From Litchfieldia alkalitelluris (lineage in GTDB: Bacteria; Bacillota; Bacilli; Bacillales; Salisediminibacteriaceae), in NCBI RefSeq assembly GCF_002153425.1, contig NZ_KZ119600.1:3461920-3525919 (forward strand): a stretch of 64,000 bases of DNA. The letters are read 5' to 3'. Of this stretch, positions 46,867 to 56,174 are shown in pieces (position 1 is the stretch's first letter; every line of letters begins with the position of its first letter). The position numbers were made by a program, and so were the translations under genes. The notes under the pieces were generated by a model that made no database searches, had not been told where the DNA came from, and saw nothing but the letters and a program-made list of their open reading frames with translations.

Positions 46867-48369
46867 TTAGCTCTTACGGAACTTCTTCAGTCCTTCGTTT
46901 AAGCCTTTTGTTTGTACATATACATCTTTGTATAACTTGAATAATTCTTTATACTTCTCTACGTTTTCAGGAATTGGTTCGTAGGAAACATCTTCTGCAG
47001 TGAATACATCTGCACATTCCTGTAATGAACCGAACCAGCCACATCCGTAAGCTGCTAACATCGTTGCACCAACAGCTGGACCTTGCTCACTGGAAAGCTT
47101 CACGATTTTTGCATTGAAAACATCAGCTTGGATTTGAAGCCAAGTTTCATTTTTCGCACCGCCACCAATTGAAATAATTGTGTCAATCGTTTTGCCACTC
47201 TCTCTAAAAATCTCGATAGATTCGTTTAGGGAGAATGTGATTCCCTCAATAACTGCACGAGCAAAATCGATACGGTCATGAGAACCGTCCATACCAATGA
47301 AGCTAGCACGGATTACTGCATCTGCATAAGGAGTTCTTTCCCCAACTAAGTAAGGAGTGAACAGAAGTCCATTCGCACCAATTGGAACATCACCAAGACC
47401 CTCTAGTAAAGACTCGAAGCTCTCTTCCTTCGCGAATGTATCTTTAAACCAGCTTAAGCTGTATCCAGCAGCTAATGTAACACCCATTGTGTAGAAAGCA
47501 TCTTCTTGACCATGGTTAAAGTAGTGAACTTTTCCATCAAAGTCACGATCTTTTGTTTCCTCGTAAGAAAGGACAACACCAGATGTACCGATACTGCACA
47601 TGCTTTTTCCATCTTGAAGAATGCCAGATCCAATCGCTCCACAAGCATTATCAGCGCCACCTGCGAAAACTTTAGTAGATTCTGCTAATCCTGTTTCAGC
47701 TGCGAACTCAGGAGTTAATGTACCTGCTAAACCGTGAGATGGAAGAAGTGGTGGACATAAGGAACTCTCTATACCAACTAGGTCACAAATTTCCTTACTC
47801 CACTCTTGCTCCCCAACATTTAATAACAATGTACCAGCAGCATCAGAGTACTCACTATGGATTTGACCAGTCATTTTATAACGTAAGTAATCTTTAGGAA
47901 GCATAAAAACAGAAGCTTTTTCTAAAATCTCAGGTTCATATTGTTTTACCCAAAGAATCTTAGGAAGTGTAAACCCTTCTAATGCAGGGTTCTTCGTAAT
48001 TTCAAGCAACTTCTTTTCGCCAACAATGTCATAAATTTGCTTACATTGTTCAGTTGTACGCGTATCATTCCAAAGAATAGCATTGCGTAACACTTCATTA
48101 TTTTCATCAAGTAAAACAAGTCCGTGCATTTGCCCGGAATAACTAATTCCTTCGATGTCTGCAACATCACCGTCAAATTGTGCAACAAGCTCTTTTAGGG
48201 CCTCAGTCGTCTTCTCAACCCACTCCCTTGGCTCTTGCTCACTGTAACCGGATTTTTCTTGAATTAGTGGATATGCTTTAGAAACTTCGTTAACTACTTC
48301 ACCTTTTTGATTCATCATCAAAACTTTTACAGCACTAGTTCCTAAATCCACTCCAATTGCGTATTTCAT
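46867..48369 (-). CDS. xylB: xylulokinase
   Basis: A 500-aa FGGY-family kinase phosphorylating D-xylulose to xylulose-5-phosphate. Seen: YAIGVDLGTSAVKVLMM (phosphate-binding 1), SYSGQMHGLVLLDE, LWNDTRTTEQC, FAGGADNACGAIGSGI, and IISIGGGAKNETWLQIQADV (phosphate-binding 2). Length is typical. It lies about 150 bp downstream of xylA, which ends in its own hairpin, so xylB may be expressed by read-through. Its product feeds the transketolase encoded at 7.2 kb. Confidence 0.97.
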   Translation of the reverse strand: MKYAIGVDLGTSAVKVLMMNQKGEVVNEVSKAYPLIQEKSGYSEQEPREWVEKTTEALKELVAQFDGDVADIEGISYSGQMHGLVLLDENNEVLRNAILWNDTRTTEQCKQIYDIVGEKKLLEITKNPALEGFTLPKILWVKQYEPEILEKASVFMLPKDYLRYKMTGQIHSEYSDAAGTLLLNVGEQEWSKEICDLVGIESSLCPPLLPSHGLAGTLTPEFAAETGLAESTKVFAGGADNACGAIGSGILQDGKSMCSIGTSGVVLSYEETKDRDFDGKVHYFNHGQEDAFYTMGVTLAAGYSLSWFKDTFAKEESFESLLEGLGDVPIGANGLLFTPYLVGERTPYADAVIRASFIGMDGSHDRIDFARAVIEGITFSLNESIEIFRESGKTIDTIISIGGGAKNETWLQIQADVFNAKIVKLSSEQGPAVGATMLAAYGCGWFGSLQECADVFTAEDVSYEPIPENVEKYKELFKLYKDVYVQTKGLNEGLKKFRKS

Positions 48370-48450
48370 ATGATTTATTCCCCTTTTATAAACTTTTTTT
48401 CACTTGTAATACTAACACGCCAAGCGACAAGCTAGCTAAAAAACCTTAAA

Positions 48451-48487
48451 AAATATGCTGGAAAACGAAGTGTAATCCAGCATATTT
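48451..48487 (-). terminator. hairpin terminator/attenuator between xylA and xylB
   Basis: AAATATGCTGGA and TCCAGCATATTT arms followed by TTTTAAGG on the minus strand. Confidence 0.75.
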
Positions 48488-48519
48488 AAATATTTAATTA
48501 GTCTGTGACTTTAAAGGAA

Positions 48520-49848
48520 TTATCCTTGTTGTAGTGCTTCAAGAATGTATTTGTTAAGTGTTTGCTTAAGGTACTCTTGACGACCAGACTTGTTGTTGCT
48601 GATTACATCTACTTTTAATGCATGGTCAGCAAGCTTGTGGAAGTCAGTGTTTCCTTCAACGATGTCTTTACCAATTCCTTCATTGTAGCTGCTGTAACGA
48701 TCAGCGATGAAGTCTTCAAGAACACGGTCATCTAGTAAACGCTTCGCTACTTTAGTACCGATAGCAAATGAGTCCATACCAGCAATATGAGCGTGGAATA
48801 GGTCATCAGTGTCGAAAGATCCACGACGTACTTTTGCGTCGAAGTTCAAACCACCAGTTCCAAGACCGTCGTTTTTAAGGATTTCGTACATAGCAAGTGT
48901 TGTGCTGTAAAGGTCAGTAGGGAATTCGTCAGTATCCCAGCCAAGTAAAGTATCACCTTGGTTAGCATCAACAGAACCAAGCATACCGTTGATACGCGCT
49001 AAGTGTAGCTCATGCTCAAATGTATGACCAGCTAAAGTAGCGTGGTTAGCTTCAATGTTGAACTTGAATACATCTTCTAAACCATAAGTACGTAAGAAAG
49101 CAATACCAGTTGCTACGTCGAAGTCATATTGGTGCTTCGTTGGCTCTTTTGGTTTTGGCTCGATTAAGAATTGAGCATCGAAGCCGATTTCTTTAGCATA
49201 GCTTTTCGCCATGTGGAAGAAACGTGCAAGGTTGTCTTGCTCAAGCTTCATGTCAGTGTTTAATAAAGTTTCGTAACCTTCACGGCCACCCCAGAATACA
49301 TAGTTTTCTGCACCTAGCTCTTTACCAACTTCTAAACCTTTTTTAACGCGAGCTGCTGCATAAGCAAATACATCAGCGTTAGGAGCAGTTGCTGCACCAA
49401 ACAACCAACGTGGGTGTGTGAATGCGTTAGCAGTGTTCCAAAGAAGTTTAACTTTACTAGTTTTCATGTATTCTTTAATCATTGCAACGATTTCGTCTAG
49501 GTTATTGAATGTTTCAGATAAGCTATCAGTCTCAGGAGCAATATCGATATCATGGAAACAGAAGTAAGGAACGTCCATTTTTTCAAAAAACTCAAATGAA
49601 GCTTCTACACGCGCTTTCGCAAGGTCCATTCCAGAGAACTTGTCATACGGACGTACAGCTGTTCCTGCTCCAAATGGATCAGTACCTTCTCCAACAAACG
49701 TATGCCAGTAAGATACACCGAAGCGTAGGAAATCTTCCATTGATTTTCCGTTGATTTGTTCTTCTGGGTTATAGTATTTAAACGCGAATGGGTTTGATGA
49801 ATTAGCACCTTCGAACTTAACTTTACCTACATTTTGAAAATAACTCAT
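48520..49848 (-). CDS. xylA: xylose isomerase
   Basis: A 442-aa class II xylose isomerase interconverting xylose and xylulose. Metal- and substrate-site segments seen: [14 protein letters not shown] (catalytic His/Asp), [65 protein letters not shown] and [11 protein letters not shown]. The start is the second of two close ATGs (MSYFQN), seven bases after GGAGG; the first ATG (49854) touches the RBS. It is expressed from a XylR-controlled promoter about 270 bp upstream, with a perfect cre in the leader. Confidence 0.97.
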   Translation of the reverse strand: MSYFQNVGKVKFEGANSSNPFAFKYYNPEEQINGKSMEDFLRFGVSYWHTFVGEGTDPFGAGTAVRPYDKFSGMDLAKARVEASFEFFEKMDVPYFCFHDIDIAPETDSLSETFNNLDEIVAMIKEYMKTSKVKLLWNTANAFTHPRWLFGAATAPNADVFAYAAARVKKGLEVGKELGAENYVFWGGREGYETLLNTDMKLEQDNLARFFHMAKSYAKEIGFDAQFLIEPKPKEPTKHQYDFDVATGIAFLRTYGLEDVFKFNIEANHATLAGHTFEHELHLARINGMLGSVDANQGDTLLGWDTDEFPTDLYSTTLAMYEILKNDGLGTGGLNFDAKVRRGSFDTDDLFHAHIAGMDSFAIGTKVAKRLLDDRVLEDFIADRYSSYNEGIGKDIVEGNTDFHKLADHALKVDVISNNKSGRQEYLKQTLNKYILEALQQG

Positions 49849-50045
49849 TTTCATTCCTCCAATAATATTAAAATGAATTTATATTAAAAATGACAAGCTA
49901 ACCAATTTATCTCTATCGCCTTAGCCTATCACCTTTTACCAAGGGAAGCCCTTAGTCTCTCGTAATGTATCATACCCTTTTCTCATTAGATTATGGGTAA
50001 AAATGAATAAATTTTTATAAAATTCACCATAAATCTTCTTAATTT

Positions 50046-50060
50046 TGATAACGATTACAT
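50046..50060 (-). promoter_or_regulatory. cre site in the xylA leader
   Basis: Minus-strand ATGTAATCGTTATCA matches WTGNAANCGNWWWCA at every position. It lies about 50 bp downstream of the predicted -10, a roadblock position for CcpA. Confidence 0.7.
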
Positions 50061-50077
50061 TAGGGAGAGGTAAATAC

Positions 50078-50096
50078 TTCAGACACAAAGTCTGAA
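50078..50096 (-). promoter_or_regulatory. 5' hairpin of the xylA transcript
   Basis: TTCAGAC-ACAAA-GTCTGAA is a perfect 7-bp stem close to the predicted transcript start. It may stabilise the mRNA 5' end. Confidence 0.45.
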
Positions 50097-50111
50097 TCAA
50101 TATCTATACAG

Positions 50112-50157
50112 ATTGTAACCTACGAAACTTAGTTTGTCTATCGAATAAACTAAGTTT
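50112..50157 (-). promoter_or_regulatory. xylA promoter with XylR operator
   Basis: Minus-strand -35 TAGACA (50135-50140), 17-bp spacer, -10 TACAAT (50112-50117). The -35 lies inside the palindrome AAACTTAGTTTAT..AGACAAACTAAGTTT (50125-50157), which resembles the B. subtilis xyl operator TTAGTTTG..CAAACTAA. The xylR gene is at 52784. Confidence 0.8.
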
Positions 50158-50229
50158 TTTCAAAAAAATATTTCGCACCTTCACAATTTAATCAAATTCA
50201 TTGATTAACCCTATAAAGGCTTGTACAAA

Positions 50230-50264
50230 AGGAAAGAGGGAGATTCTACACTCTCCCTCTAAGC
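50230..50264 (-). terminator. terminator of the chemoreceptor gene
   Basis: AGAGGGAGAGTGTAGAATCT CCCTCT hairpin followed by TTCCTTTTG on the minus strand. Confidence 0.7.
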
Positions 50265-50301
50265 TTGTATTAGTTTTACTACAAAAATATCAGGTAATCG
50301 A

Positions 50302-52452
50302 TTAAACTTTAAATTTATTGATCATTGCTTCTAGTTCTCTCATTGAACCAACTAGGCTTTCAGAAAGATGATCAAGCTGTTCTGCAGATGCGGCTTGTTC
50401 CTCTGTCGTTGCGGTAATTTCTTCTGTTGTAGAGGACGATTGCTCCGCCAACATAACCATTTCAGAAATCGCATTTTCCACCTGGTCCTTCGCTTTGTTC
50501 ATTTTTTCAATAGAAGCTTCTACCATCGACATTTCGTCAATCATAGATCCAGTCGTCTCGGCAATATTTTTGAATGAGCTACTAGTTGTATGAATAACCT
50601 CGGTTTGTTCGTCAAAAACATTTAAGGATTCTTTTACTAATCCAACGGACGTTTCTGTTTGCCCAAGTATATTATTGATAACATTTTCAATTTTTAATGT
50701 AGCACCTTTTGACTCTTCTGCTAATTTCCGTACCTCACCAGCAACAACGGAGAATCCACGACCTGCCTCACCTGCTCTGGCCGCCTCAATACTTGCATTA
50801 AGAGATAAGAGATTCGTTTGATCACTAATATCTTTGATCATTTTAACAATGCCCTTTATCTCAGCCACTTCTTGATTTAACCTCAGAATAGTTTGATCTA
50901 CAAGCTTAAGTTTTTCACCCACATCTTCATTCTTAGTGGTTAAATCCGTAACATGCTGAATGGAGGAACTACTTAATTCTCTCGTATTAGACATTGCTTC
51001 TGATACATGGGACACATTACTTGATACAACAGTGATCTCCTCAGATAAGCCATGCATCACTTTATTAGTCTTTTCTGCGTAATCAACTTGCTCCACTGCA
51101 CCTTTAGCAACCTCTTCAATCGCCGTTGCGATTTGCTCTGCTGTATAAGTGGAATCTAATGATATACGTTTAAGATCTTCTGCACTTTGAACAGCTTGTT
51201 CAGAAGCCTTTTTGTTACCTTCAATAATTTGTTTAATATTTCTTAGCATAGCGTTAAAACTATAACCAAGTTGTCCAATTTCATTATTATTCACATAGTC
51301 TGATCTAACAATAAGATTTCCTTTTTCCGCTTCCTTCATCAAACCTACCATTTTATTAATAGGTCTCGTTACACTTAATGTAATAATGAATCCACCAACT
51401 ACTGCAATAACAATAAATACAATAACAACTAAAATGATAAATGGTACAACAGCGTTAATCTCTGACATTAAGTATGATCTTGACGTAGCAATTACAACAT
51501 TCCAGCCATTTGAAGTCTCATTAATAGAAAGGATATTCTCCCTATCTCCTTCTTGACTAGAAACAACGTACTCCATACCTTCTTCTTCTGGATTATTACT
51601 GGATACAATCGTATTATTCTGGTCTACAACAAAAATCGTTGACTCTGAATCTGATAAGTTGAAAACGGTATCAAAAGCAGCCTCACTAAAGGTTAATACA
51701 AGGACACCTATATCTACCCCTGATGTATTTCGTAATTCTCTTAAAACATAAATATTTTCAAAATCACCTTCTAGTCCACCTAACCAAAGGGACCCACTTA
51801 CTTGCTTTAAATCTTCCATTATTTCAGTCCCTATGAAAAACTCTGTTTGAACTTCACTATTATTATTCCCATAGATACTGCCGTCATTTCTTACAAAGAA
51901 TAAATTATTCACAAGTGGACTGTTTGATACTTGCGCGTTCATATAACTTCCAACTTCTTGCCTTAACTCTAGGAAATCCGTGCTTGATAATGTACTTGGA
52001 TCAACACTTAAGCTATCTAGTATATCCCTGTTTGAGTACGGAGAAGATAAAACGTTCTCAGCATCATCTAAAATATTATTAATATTATGTGTAAGCTGAG
52101 CTCCAACCTCAAGACTCATCTCCGACACTCTATCTTCAATCGCATTTCTTGAAACTCCGAATACGATACTTGCAACAATAACAGATGGGATAACGGCATA
52201 TAGAATAAAGGACCCTACAAGCTTTGTTTTCAGCTTCATTTTTTTCTTAATCTTGTCATCTTGACTATTATCATCAAGAATACCTTCTAAAACAACATCC
52301 TCAGCACTTGTATCTGCCTCCGAGTTATTCTTATCCCAAAACTTCCAATCTATATTTTTCACTTTCGTCCACACTGTATTCTTTACTTTTATAGATCCGT
52401 CTTTTATTTTCACAACATTTTGTCTGAGTTTCTCTTTAATCCCCAATGTCAT
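50302..52452 (-). CDS. methyl-accepting chemotaxis protein
   Basis: A 716-aa chemoreceptor. It has an unusually long charged cytoplasmic N-terminus of about 75 residues before the first membrane segment (LVGSFILYAVIPSVIVASIVFG). A dCache-type extracellular region spans about 110-340, with a second membrane segment near 345-370 (VPFIILVVIVFIVIAVVGGFIITL). HAMP follows, then the signalling coiled coil with tip DQTNLLSLNASIEAARAGEA and GRGFSVVAGEVRKLAEES. I used ATG at 52452; an in-frame TTG at 52464 is possible. Lying between xylA and xylR, it may sense xylose or xylo-oligomers, but only position suggests this. Confidence 0.92.
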   Translation of the reverse strand: MTLGIKEKLRQNVVKIKDGSIKVKNTVWTKVKNIDWKFWDKNNSEADTSAEDVVLEGILDDNSQDDKIKKKMKLKTKLVGSFILYAVIPSVIVASIVFGVSRNAIEDRVSEMSLEVGAQLTHNINNILDDAENVLSSPYSNRDILDSLSVDPSTLSSTDFLELRQEVGSYMNAQVSNSPLVNNLFFVRNDGSIYGNNNSEVQTEFFIGTEIMEDLKQVSGSLWLGGLEGDFENIYVLRELRNTSGVDIGVLVLTFSEAAFDTVFNLSDSESTIFVVDQNNTIVSSNNPEEEGMEYVVSSQEGDRENILSINETSNGWNVVIATSRSYLMSEINAVVPFIILVVIVFIVIAVVGGFIITLSVTRPINKMVGLMKEAEKGNLIVRSDYVNNNEIGQLGYSFNAMLRNIKQIIEGNKKASEQAVQSAEDLKRISLDSTYTAEQIATAIEEVAKGAVEQVDYAEKTNKVMHGLSEEITVVSSNVSHVSEAMSNTRELSSSSIQHVTDLTTKNEDVGEKLKLVDQTILRLNQEVAEIKGIVKMIKDISDQTNLLSLNASIEAARAGEAGRGFSVVAGEVRKLAEESKGATLKIENVINNILGQTETSVGLVKESLNVFDEQTEVIHTTSSSFKNIAETTGSMIDEMSMVEASIEKMNKAKDQVENAISEMVMLAEQSSSTTEEITATTEEQAASAEQLDHLSESLVGSMRELEAMINKFKV

Positions 52453-52783
52453 ATCCCCATTCAACTATATTTTGTGTTAATCTATGGTCTCCATCCTCTT
52501 CTTCTAGTTAACATTAAAAGGTGATATAAACTTACATAATTCCCCTTTTTCCTCCCATCAACCTCCTTCTTTTTTAGGAATAAAGTCACAATAATTAATA
52601 GATATAATTGCTTATAATTGTAATAATTTTATCATTCTTTGTTTACTTTGTATATCGGACTTACTAAGATTTATTTTTAGTTTTATTTATGATATAACTA
52701 TGGAAGAACTAATAACGTTCCATAATATAGTAACTAATACTATTTTACGTCATAAGAAGTACATAATAGAGGAGATTTTATTC
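52453..52783. other. divergent intergenic region, chemoreceptor / xylR
   Basis: AT-rich, about 330 bp. It must contain promoters in both directions; TATAAC at 52692 with no clear -35 is one candidate for xylR. No convincing xyl operator half-site, no RNA and no small gene are seen. Confidence 0.4.
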
Positions 52784-53977
52784 ATGCGTTGGAACCAGCA
52801 CATTGTCAAGGTTAATAATAAATCCTTGGTTTTACATACAATTAAACAGCATGCCCCCTTGTCACGCGCGGACATTGCGAATAAATTAGGTCTAACAAAG
52901 GGGACAGTGTCTACTTTAGTTAATGAATTACTTGAGGAAAAACTATGTTATGAAACTGGTCCAGGAGAATCGAGTGGTGGACGACCACCAGTGATGCTTT
53001 TATTTAATCAAACTGCCGGCTACTCCATAGGGATTGATCTTGGTGTTAACTATATTTTAGGTGTATTAACAGATTTAGACGGAAATATAATAGACGAAAA
53101 AATGATCAATTTTAATCAGCTTACCTATGATGAAACTCTAAGCTTAATTAAAGAAACCATTCATTTTTTAATAAATAGTGCACCGAAAAGTCATTATGGT
53201 GTAATTGGAATAGGGGTCGGTGTACCAGGGATCATCAATAAGTCTGGGGATATATTACTTGCCCCAAACTTAGGGTGGAAAAATATTAATCTACAAAGGG
53301 AAATTGAAGTGGAATTTCAGCTTCCTACAATTATTGAAAACGAAGCAAATGCTGGAGCCTATGGTGAAAAATGCTTTGGTGCTGGTAAAGAAATTGAAGA
53401 TCTTATATATATTAGTGCTGGTATTGGTATAGGTGTCGGTTTCATTTTAAATGATGAACTTTACCGTGGTGGAAATGGTTTTTCTGGAGAGTTAGGACAT
53501 ATGATTATTGAGATTGATGGAAAACAATGTAGTTGCGGTAGCAAAGGGTGCTGGGAATTATATGCATCTGAGAAATCAATATTAAAAGAAGCTGAAAAAT
53601 ACATAGACGGTGAATGTGCTATATCTGAAAAACATCACAAATTAGAAACATTGATCGATGAAACAAAGAAATCAGAGCACTTTGTGCCAGTATTTGAACA
53701 AGCAGGATACTATTTAGGAATTGGAATTAATAATATTATTAATACCTTTAACCCAAAGCAGATCATCATTGGAAATCGTTTGGCTATGGCTAAAGAGTGG
53801 TTGGAAGATCCTTTGAAGGAAGTAATTGAAAACTACACACTAAAGCAACACCAAACAAATCTACAAATTACGTTTGCTGAGCTATCGATATACTCAGCAG
53901 CATTAGGGGTTTCAGCCTATGCTACTGAAAATTTCTTGAAAACAGATGTGTTGAAGCAACAAGAAGGACAAAACTAA
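52784..53977 (+). CDS. xylR: xylose operon repressor, ROK family
   Basis: A 397-aa ROK-family repressor. An N-terminal MarR-like winged helix (SRADIANKLGLTKGTVSTLV, SGGRPPVMLLF) is followed by the sugar-kinase-like fold: YSIGIDLGVNYILGVLTDLDG, GIGVGVPGIINKSGD, ENEANAGAYGEKCFGAG. The ROK zinc motif is CSCGSKGCWELYAS. The start is ATG at 52784 behind GAGGAGA; the ATG at 52700 has no RBS and adds 28 residues absent from the family. It should bind the xyl operator before xylA and release it with xylose. Confidence 0.95.
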   Translation: MRWNQHIVKVNNKSLVLHTIKQHAPLSRADIANKLGLTKGTVSTLVNELLEEKLCYETGPGESSGGRPPVMLLFNQTAGYSIGIDLGVNYILGVLTDLDGNIIDEKMINFNQLTYDETLSLIKETIHFLINSAPKSHYGVIGIGVGVPGIINKSGDILLAPNLGWKNINLQREIEVEFQLPTIIENEANAGAYGEKCFGAGKEIEDLIYISAGIGIGVGFILNDELYRGGNGFSGELGHMIIEIDGKQCSCGSKGCWELYASEKSILKEAEKYIDGECAISEKHHKLETLIDETKKSEHFVPVFEQAGYYLGIGINNIINTFNPKQIIIGNRLAMAKEWLEDPLKEVIENYTLKQHQTNLQITFAELSIYSAALGVSAYATENFLKTDVLKQQEGQN

Positions 53978-53982
53978 CATCA

Positions 53983-54035
53983 GTGTTTAACAAAGCCCCC
54001 GATTCGCCCGCGGAAATCGAGTAGACTGTAGGTTG
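53983..54035. repeat. dispersed repeat fragment
   Basis: TTTAACAAAGC resembles the right end of the 11.9-kb element, and CGCCCGCGGAAATCGAGTAG matches its GC-rich core. It is a short remnant just after xylR. Confidence 0.5.
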
Positions 54036-54065
54036 TTCCAACATGACCTATTTTCACGGTAACCT

Positions 54066-54120
54066 AAAAAAGGATATCTATATAAGGAATGCAGCAGTTC
54101 CTTATAAGATATCCTTTTTA
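54066..54120. terminator. bidirectional terminator, xylR / small lipoprotein gene
   Basis: AAAAAAGGATATCT..AAGGAA and TTCCTT..AGATATCCTTTTT form a long stem with T/A runs on both sides, between convergent genes. Confidence 0.9.
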
Positions 54121-54123
54121 ATT

Positions 54124-54537
54124 CTATTGATTATTAATAGCTTCAACAAGTTCTTCCGCTAATTCTTCTGAAAAACCACCGTCTATGACTACTACACCAT
54201 TTGTAATCTCTTTCGTTACAAACGGCGACGCCAATAATTCCTCCCCAAAATAAAAGTCTATCGATTCATTGAGGTTATCTTTCGTGATTTGTTCTAGCTT
54301 CTTTGGATCAGTAAATTCAGCTTCAATGGCAAGAAATCTTATACCTGCTTCAAAAGTGACTTCTGCTGAACCAGGAATAAAATCCTCCGTTGTTGCAAGG
54401 ATATTACCATCTTCATCCTTCAAAACGATTTCCGTACTAGTACGCTCTGAATCATTGGCACTTGCCGTATCTTCGCTACAACCTAATAATGCTAATGGTA
54501 TGACGGTCAAAAATAATAAAATAATAAATCTTTTCAT
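54124..54537 (-). CDS. small lipoprotein of unknown function
   Basis: A 137-aa lipoprotein: signal MKRFIILLFLTVIPLALLG with lipobox Cys20 (LLGCSEDTA), then a mature part of about 118 residues (TEIVLKDEDGNILATTEDFI, AEVTFEAGIRFLAIEAEFTD, GVVVIDGGFSEELAEELVEA). The DEDGN and alternating beta pattern suggest a small beta-rich export domain, but I do not recognise the family. The start is the ATG after GGGGAGAATGTG; the ATG at 54555 is upstream of that RBS. A cre-like site (about 54603-54617, ATGTAAGCGTTTTCT, one mismatch) precedes it. Confidence 0.8.
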   Translation of the reverse strand: MKRFIILLFLTVIPLALLGCSEDTASANDSERTSTEIVLKDEDGNILATTEDFIPGSAEVTFEAGIRFLAIEAEFTDPKKLEQITKDNLNESIDFYFGEELLASPFVTKEITNGVVVIDGGFSEELAEELVEAINNQ

Positions 54538-54602
54538 CACATTCTCCCCTTCCATTTTTATTTCTTGCCTTTAGCTATAAATACTGTTCCCCCCCCCTCC
54601 AA

Positions 54603-54617
54603 ATGTAAGCGTTTTCT
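54603..54617 (+). promoter_or_regulatory. cre-like site upstream of the small lipoprotein gene
   Basis: ATGTAAGCGTTTTCT matches WTGNAANCGNWWWCA with one mismatch, about 66 bp upstream of the start codon. Confidence 0.4.
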
Positions 54618-54781
54618 ATACTTTCATTTTACTCACGGATTTATTGGTCTGTCATTGAGTTTTCTATATGTTTCACTTCAATTACTATAGGTGTTTGAAT
54701 GTTCTAACTATTTTTAAACTCAGTAATCGTATATTGTATGTGAATTCGCTACAGTCTTTGATCAAGAACAAAAGTTAGAAA

Positions 54782-55213
54782 CTCGCGTGTGATAGACTGC
54801 TTATCGAACACGAAAATGAACAAATTTAGGAAACTCGCGTGTGATAGACTACGTATCGAACGCGAAATTGAACAAATTCAGGAAACTCGCGTGAGATAGA
54901 CTGCTTATCGAACACGAAAATGAGCAAAATCATGAATCTCGCGTGAGATAGGCCGTTAATCTCACGCGAAATTGAGAAAATGTAAGAATCTCGCGTGTGA
55001 TAGGCCGCTTATCGAACGCGAAATTGAACAAATTCATGAATCTCGCGTGAGATAGACTGCTTATCGAACACGAAAATAAGTAAAATCTTGAATTTCGCGT
55101 GAGATAGGCCGTTAATCTCACGCAAAATTGAGCTAAATCATGAATCTCACGTGAGATAGACTGCTTATCGAACACGAAAATGAGAAAATGTAAGAAACTC
55201 GCGTGAGATAGAC
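54782..55213. repeat. 52-bp tandem repeat array, family A, locus 2 (8 full units plus a partial unit)
   Basis: Units start at 54782, 54834, 54886, 54938, 54990, 55042, 55094 and 55146, with a partial unit at 55198. The sequence family is the same as at 6.06-6.85 kb but with more divergence between units. Unit 54938 shows the likely ancestral form: TCGCGTGAGAT..ATCTCACGCGA, perfect 11-bp inverted arms around a 9-base loop. The array is again entered through AACAAAAGTTAGAA. Confidence 0.93.
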
Positions 55214-55375
55214 TTTAGTTTCTAAGTTGGTGTGAACCGTTTAAAATCAAAATGATCTTTTAGTATCTTTTTAATCACTCCACTACTATGCTTCACCACG
55301 ATCACCGCTACACATATATTAATCCATGAGTTATCCACAGTTCGAGAATTTTATAATTTCCTGGTAAGCAACAAG
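55214..55375. repeat. second copy of the ~160-bp DnaA-box element
   Basis: It matches 6998-7157. It contains TTATCCACA (55331-55339) and the same blocks (TTTAGTTTCTAAGTTG, ATCACTCCACTACTAT, CTTCACCACGATC, ATTTTATAATTTCCTG). Here it abuts the 52-bp array directly; at locus 1 about 145 bp intervene. Confidence 0.8.
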
Positions 55376-55376
55376 A

Positions 55377-55408
55377 AAAAGCTTAGGGAAAACTCCCCAA
55401 GCTTCTAA
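55377..55408 (-). terminator. terminator of the 83-aa membrane protein gene
   Basis: AAGCTTGGGGAGTTTTCCCT AAGCTT hairpin followed by TTTTC on the minus strand. Confidence 0.75.
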
Positions 55409-55432
55409 CGTGCGATAATTATTATGTTAATT

Positions 55433-55684
55433 CTATGAAAAGAAAGGGATAACATACCACATAAAAAGGGTCGCCAGGATAATTAAACTTACAAAGAGTG
55501 TAATTGTAGCCTGTGTTTTCTTTTTATTAGTAGTAAGAGTTTTATAGCGAAATGCCATTACTCCAAAAATGGTACTCCCTAATAAAAAGTGTATTAAACC
55601 TCTTTCCTCTTCAAAGAAATAGAGACGTAAAACAAATATCCAAAATATTAAAAAGATAATCATTGCTACTCTGTTTTGGTACAT
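55433..55684 (-). CDS. small membrane protein, unknown function
   Basis: An 83-aa protein with about three membrane segments (VAMIIFLIFWIFVLRLYFF, HFLLGSTIFGVMAFRY, ATITLFVSLIILATLFMWYV) and a basic loop (TTNKKKTQ). The start is the ATG of MYQNRV behind AAAGGAATCG; the longer frame to 55726 lacks an RBS. I do not recognise the family. It stands alone with its own terminator. Confidence 0.7.
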   Translation of the reverse strand: MYQNRVAMIIFLIFWIFVLRLYFFEEERGLIHFLLGSTIFGVMAFRYKTLTTNKKKTQATITLFVSLIILATLFMWYVIPFFS

Positions 55685-55820
55685 TGTATCGATTCCTTTC
55701 AAGCATTCTATTGTACTAGTGTACAATTAATATGATGGAAAAACAATAACCCTTACGAAGCGCAATGAACAGGTATAATAAAAAATGATTGCATTAATAA
55801 TTTTTGTCTATAATACTTAC

Positions 55821-56174
55821 TTATGAAACTTTCTCTAACGCTTCAGAGATTCGGTCTTGATTAAATGGTTTAACAATAAAATCTTTAGCACCATTCTGAA
55901 TTGCTTCTAATACCATTCCTTGTTGCCCCATTGCTGAACACATAATAACTCGTGCATGTGGGTCAAAACTTTTAATTTCTTTTAATGCATTAATTCCATC
56001 TAATTCAGGCATGGTTATATCCATTGTAACTAGATCTGGCATTAATTTTTTATATTGTTCAATGGCATCTTTACCGTTTTCTGCTTCACCTACAACTTCA
56101 TGTCCCAATTTAGATATAATATCCTTTAATTGCATACGCATGAATGCAGCATCATCTGTAACTAATACCCTCAT
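55821..56174 (-). CDS. cheY: CheY-like single-domain response regulator
   Basis: A 117-aa receiver domain without an output domain. VLVTDDAAFMRMQLKDII holds the acidic pair, LVTMDITMPELDG holds the phospho-acceptor Asp54, VIMCSAMGQQ gives the conserved Ser, and DFIVKPFNQDR gives the Lys. It resembles CheY, which on phosphorylation binds the flagellar switch. Its start overlaps the stop of the CheX-like gene by one base (TAATG), so the two are translationally coupled, and both lie behind a predicted c-di-GMP riboswitch. B. subtilis cheY sits in the fla/che operon; this would be an additional paralogue. Confidence 0.92.
   Translation of the reverse strand: MRVLVTDDAAFMRMQLKDIISKLGHEVVGEAENGKDAIEQYKKLMPDLVTMDITMPELDGINALKEIKSFDPHARVIMCSAMGQQGMVLEAIQNGAKDFIVKPFNQDRISEALEKVS

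Noticed and set aside
54930-55175. Open frame of 81 codons on the minus strand inside the second family-A array
   Set aside because: The frame exists only because the repeat lacks stops. The 52-bp unit cycles through all frames, and there is no RBS.
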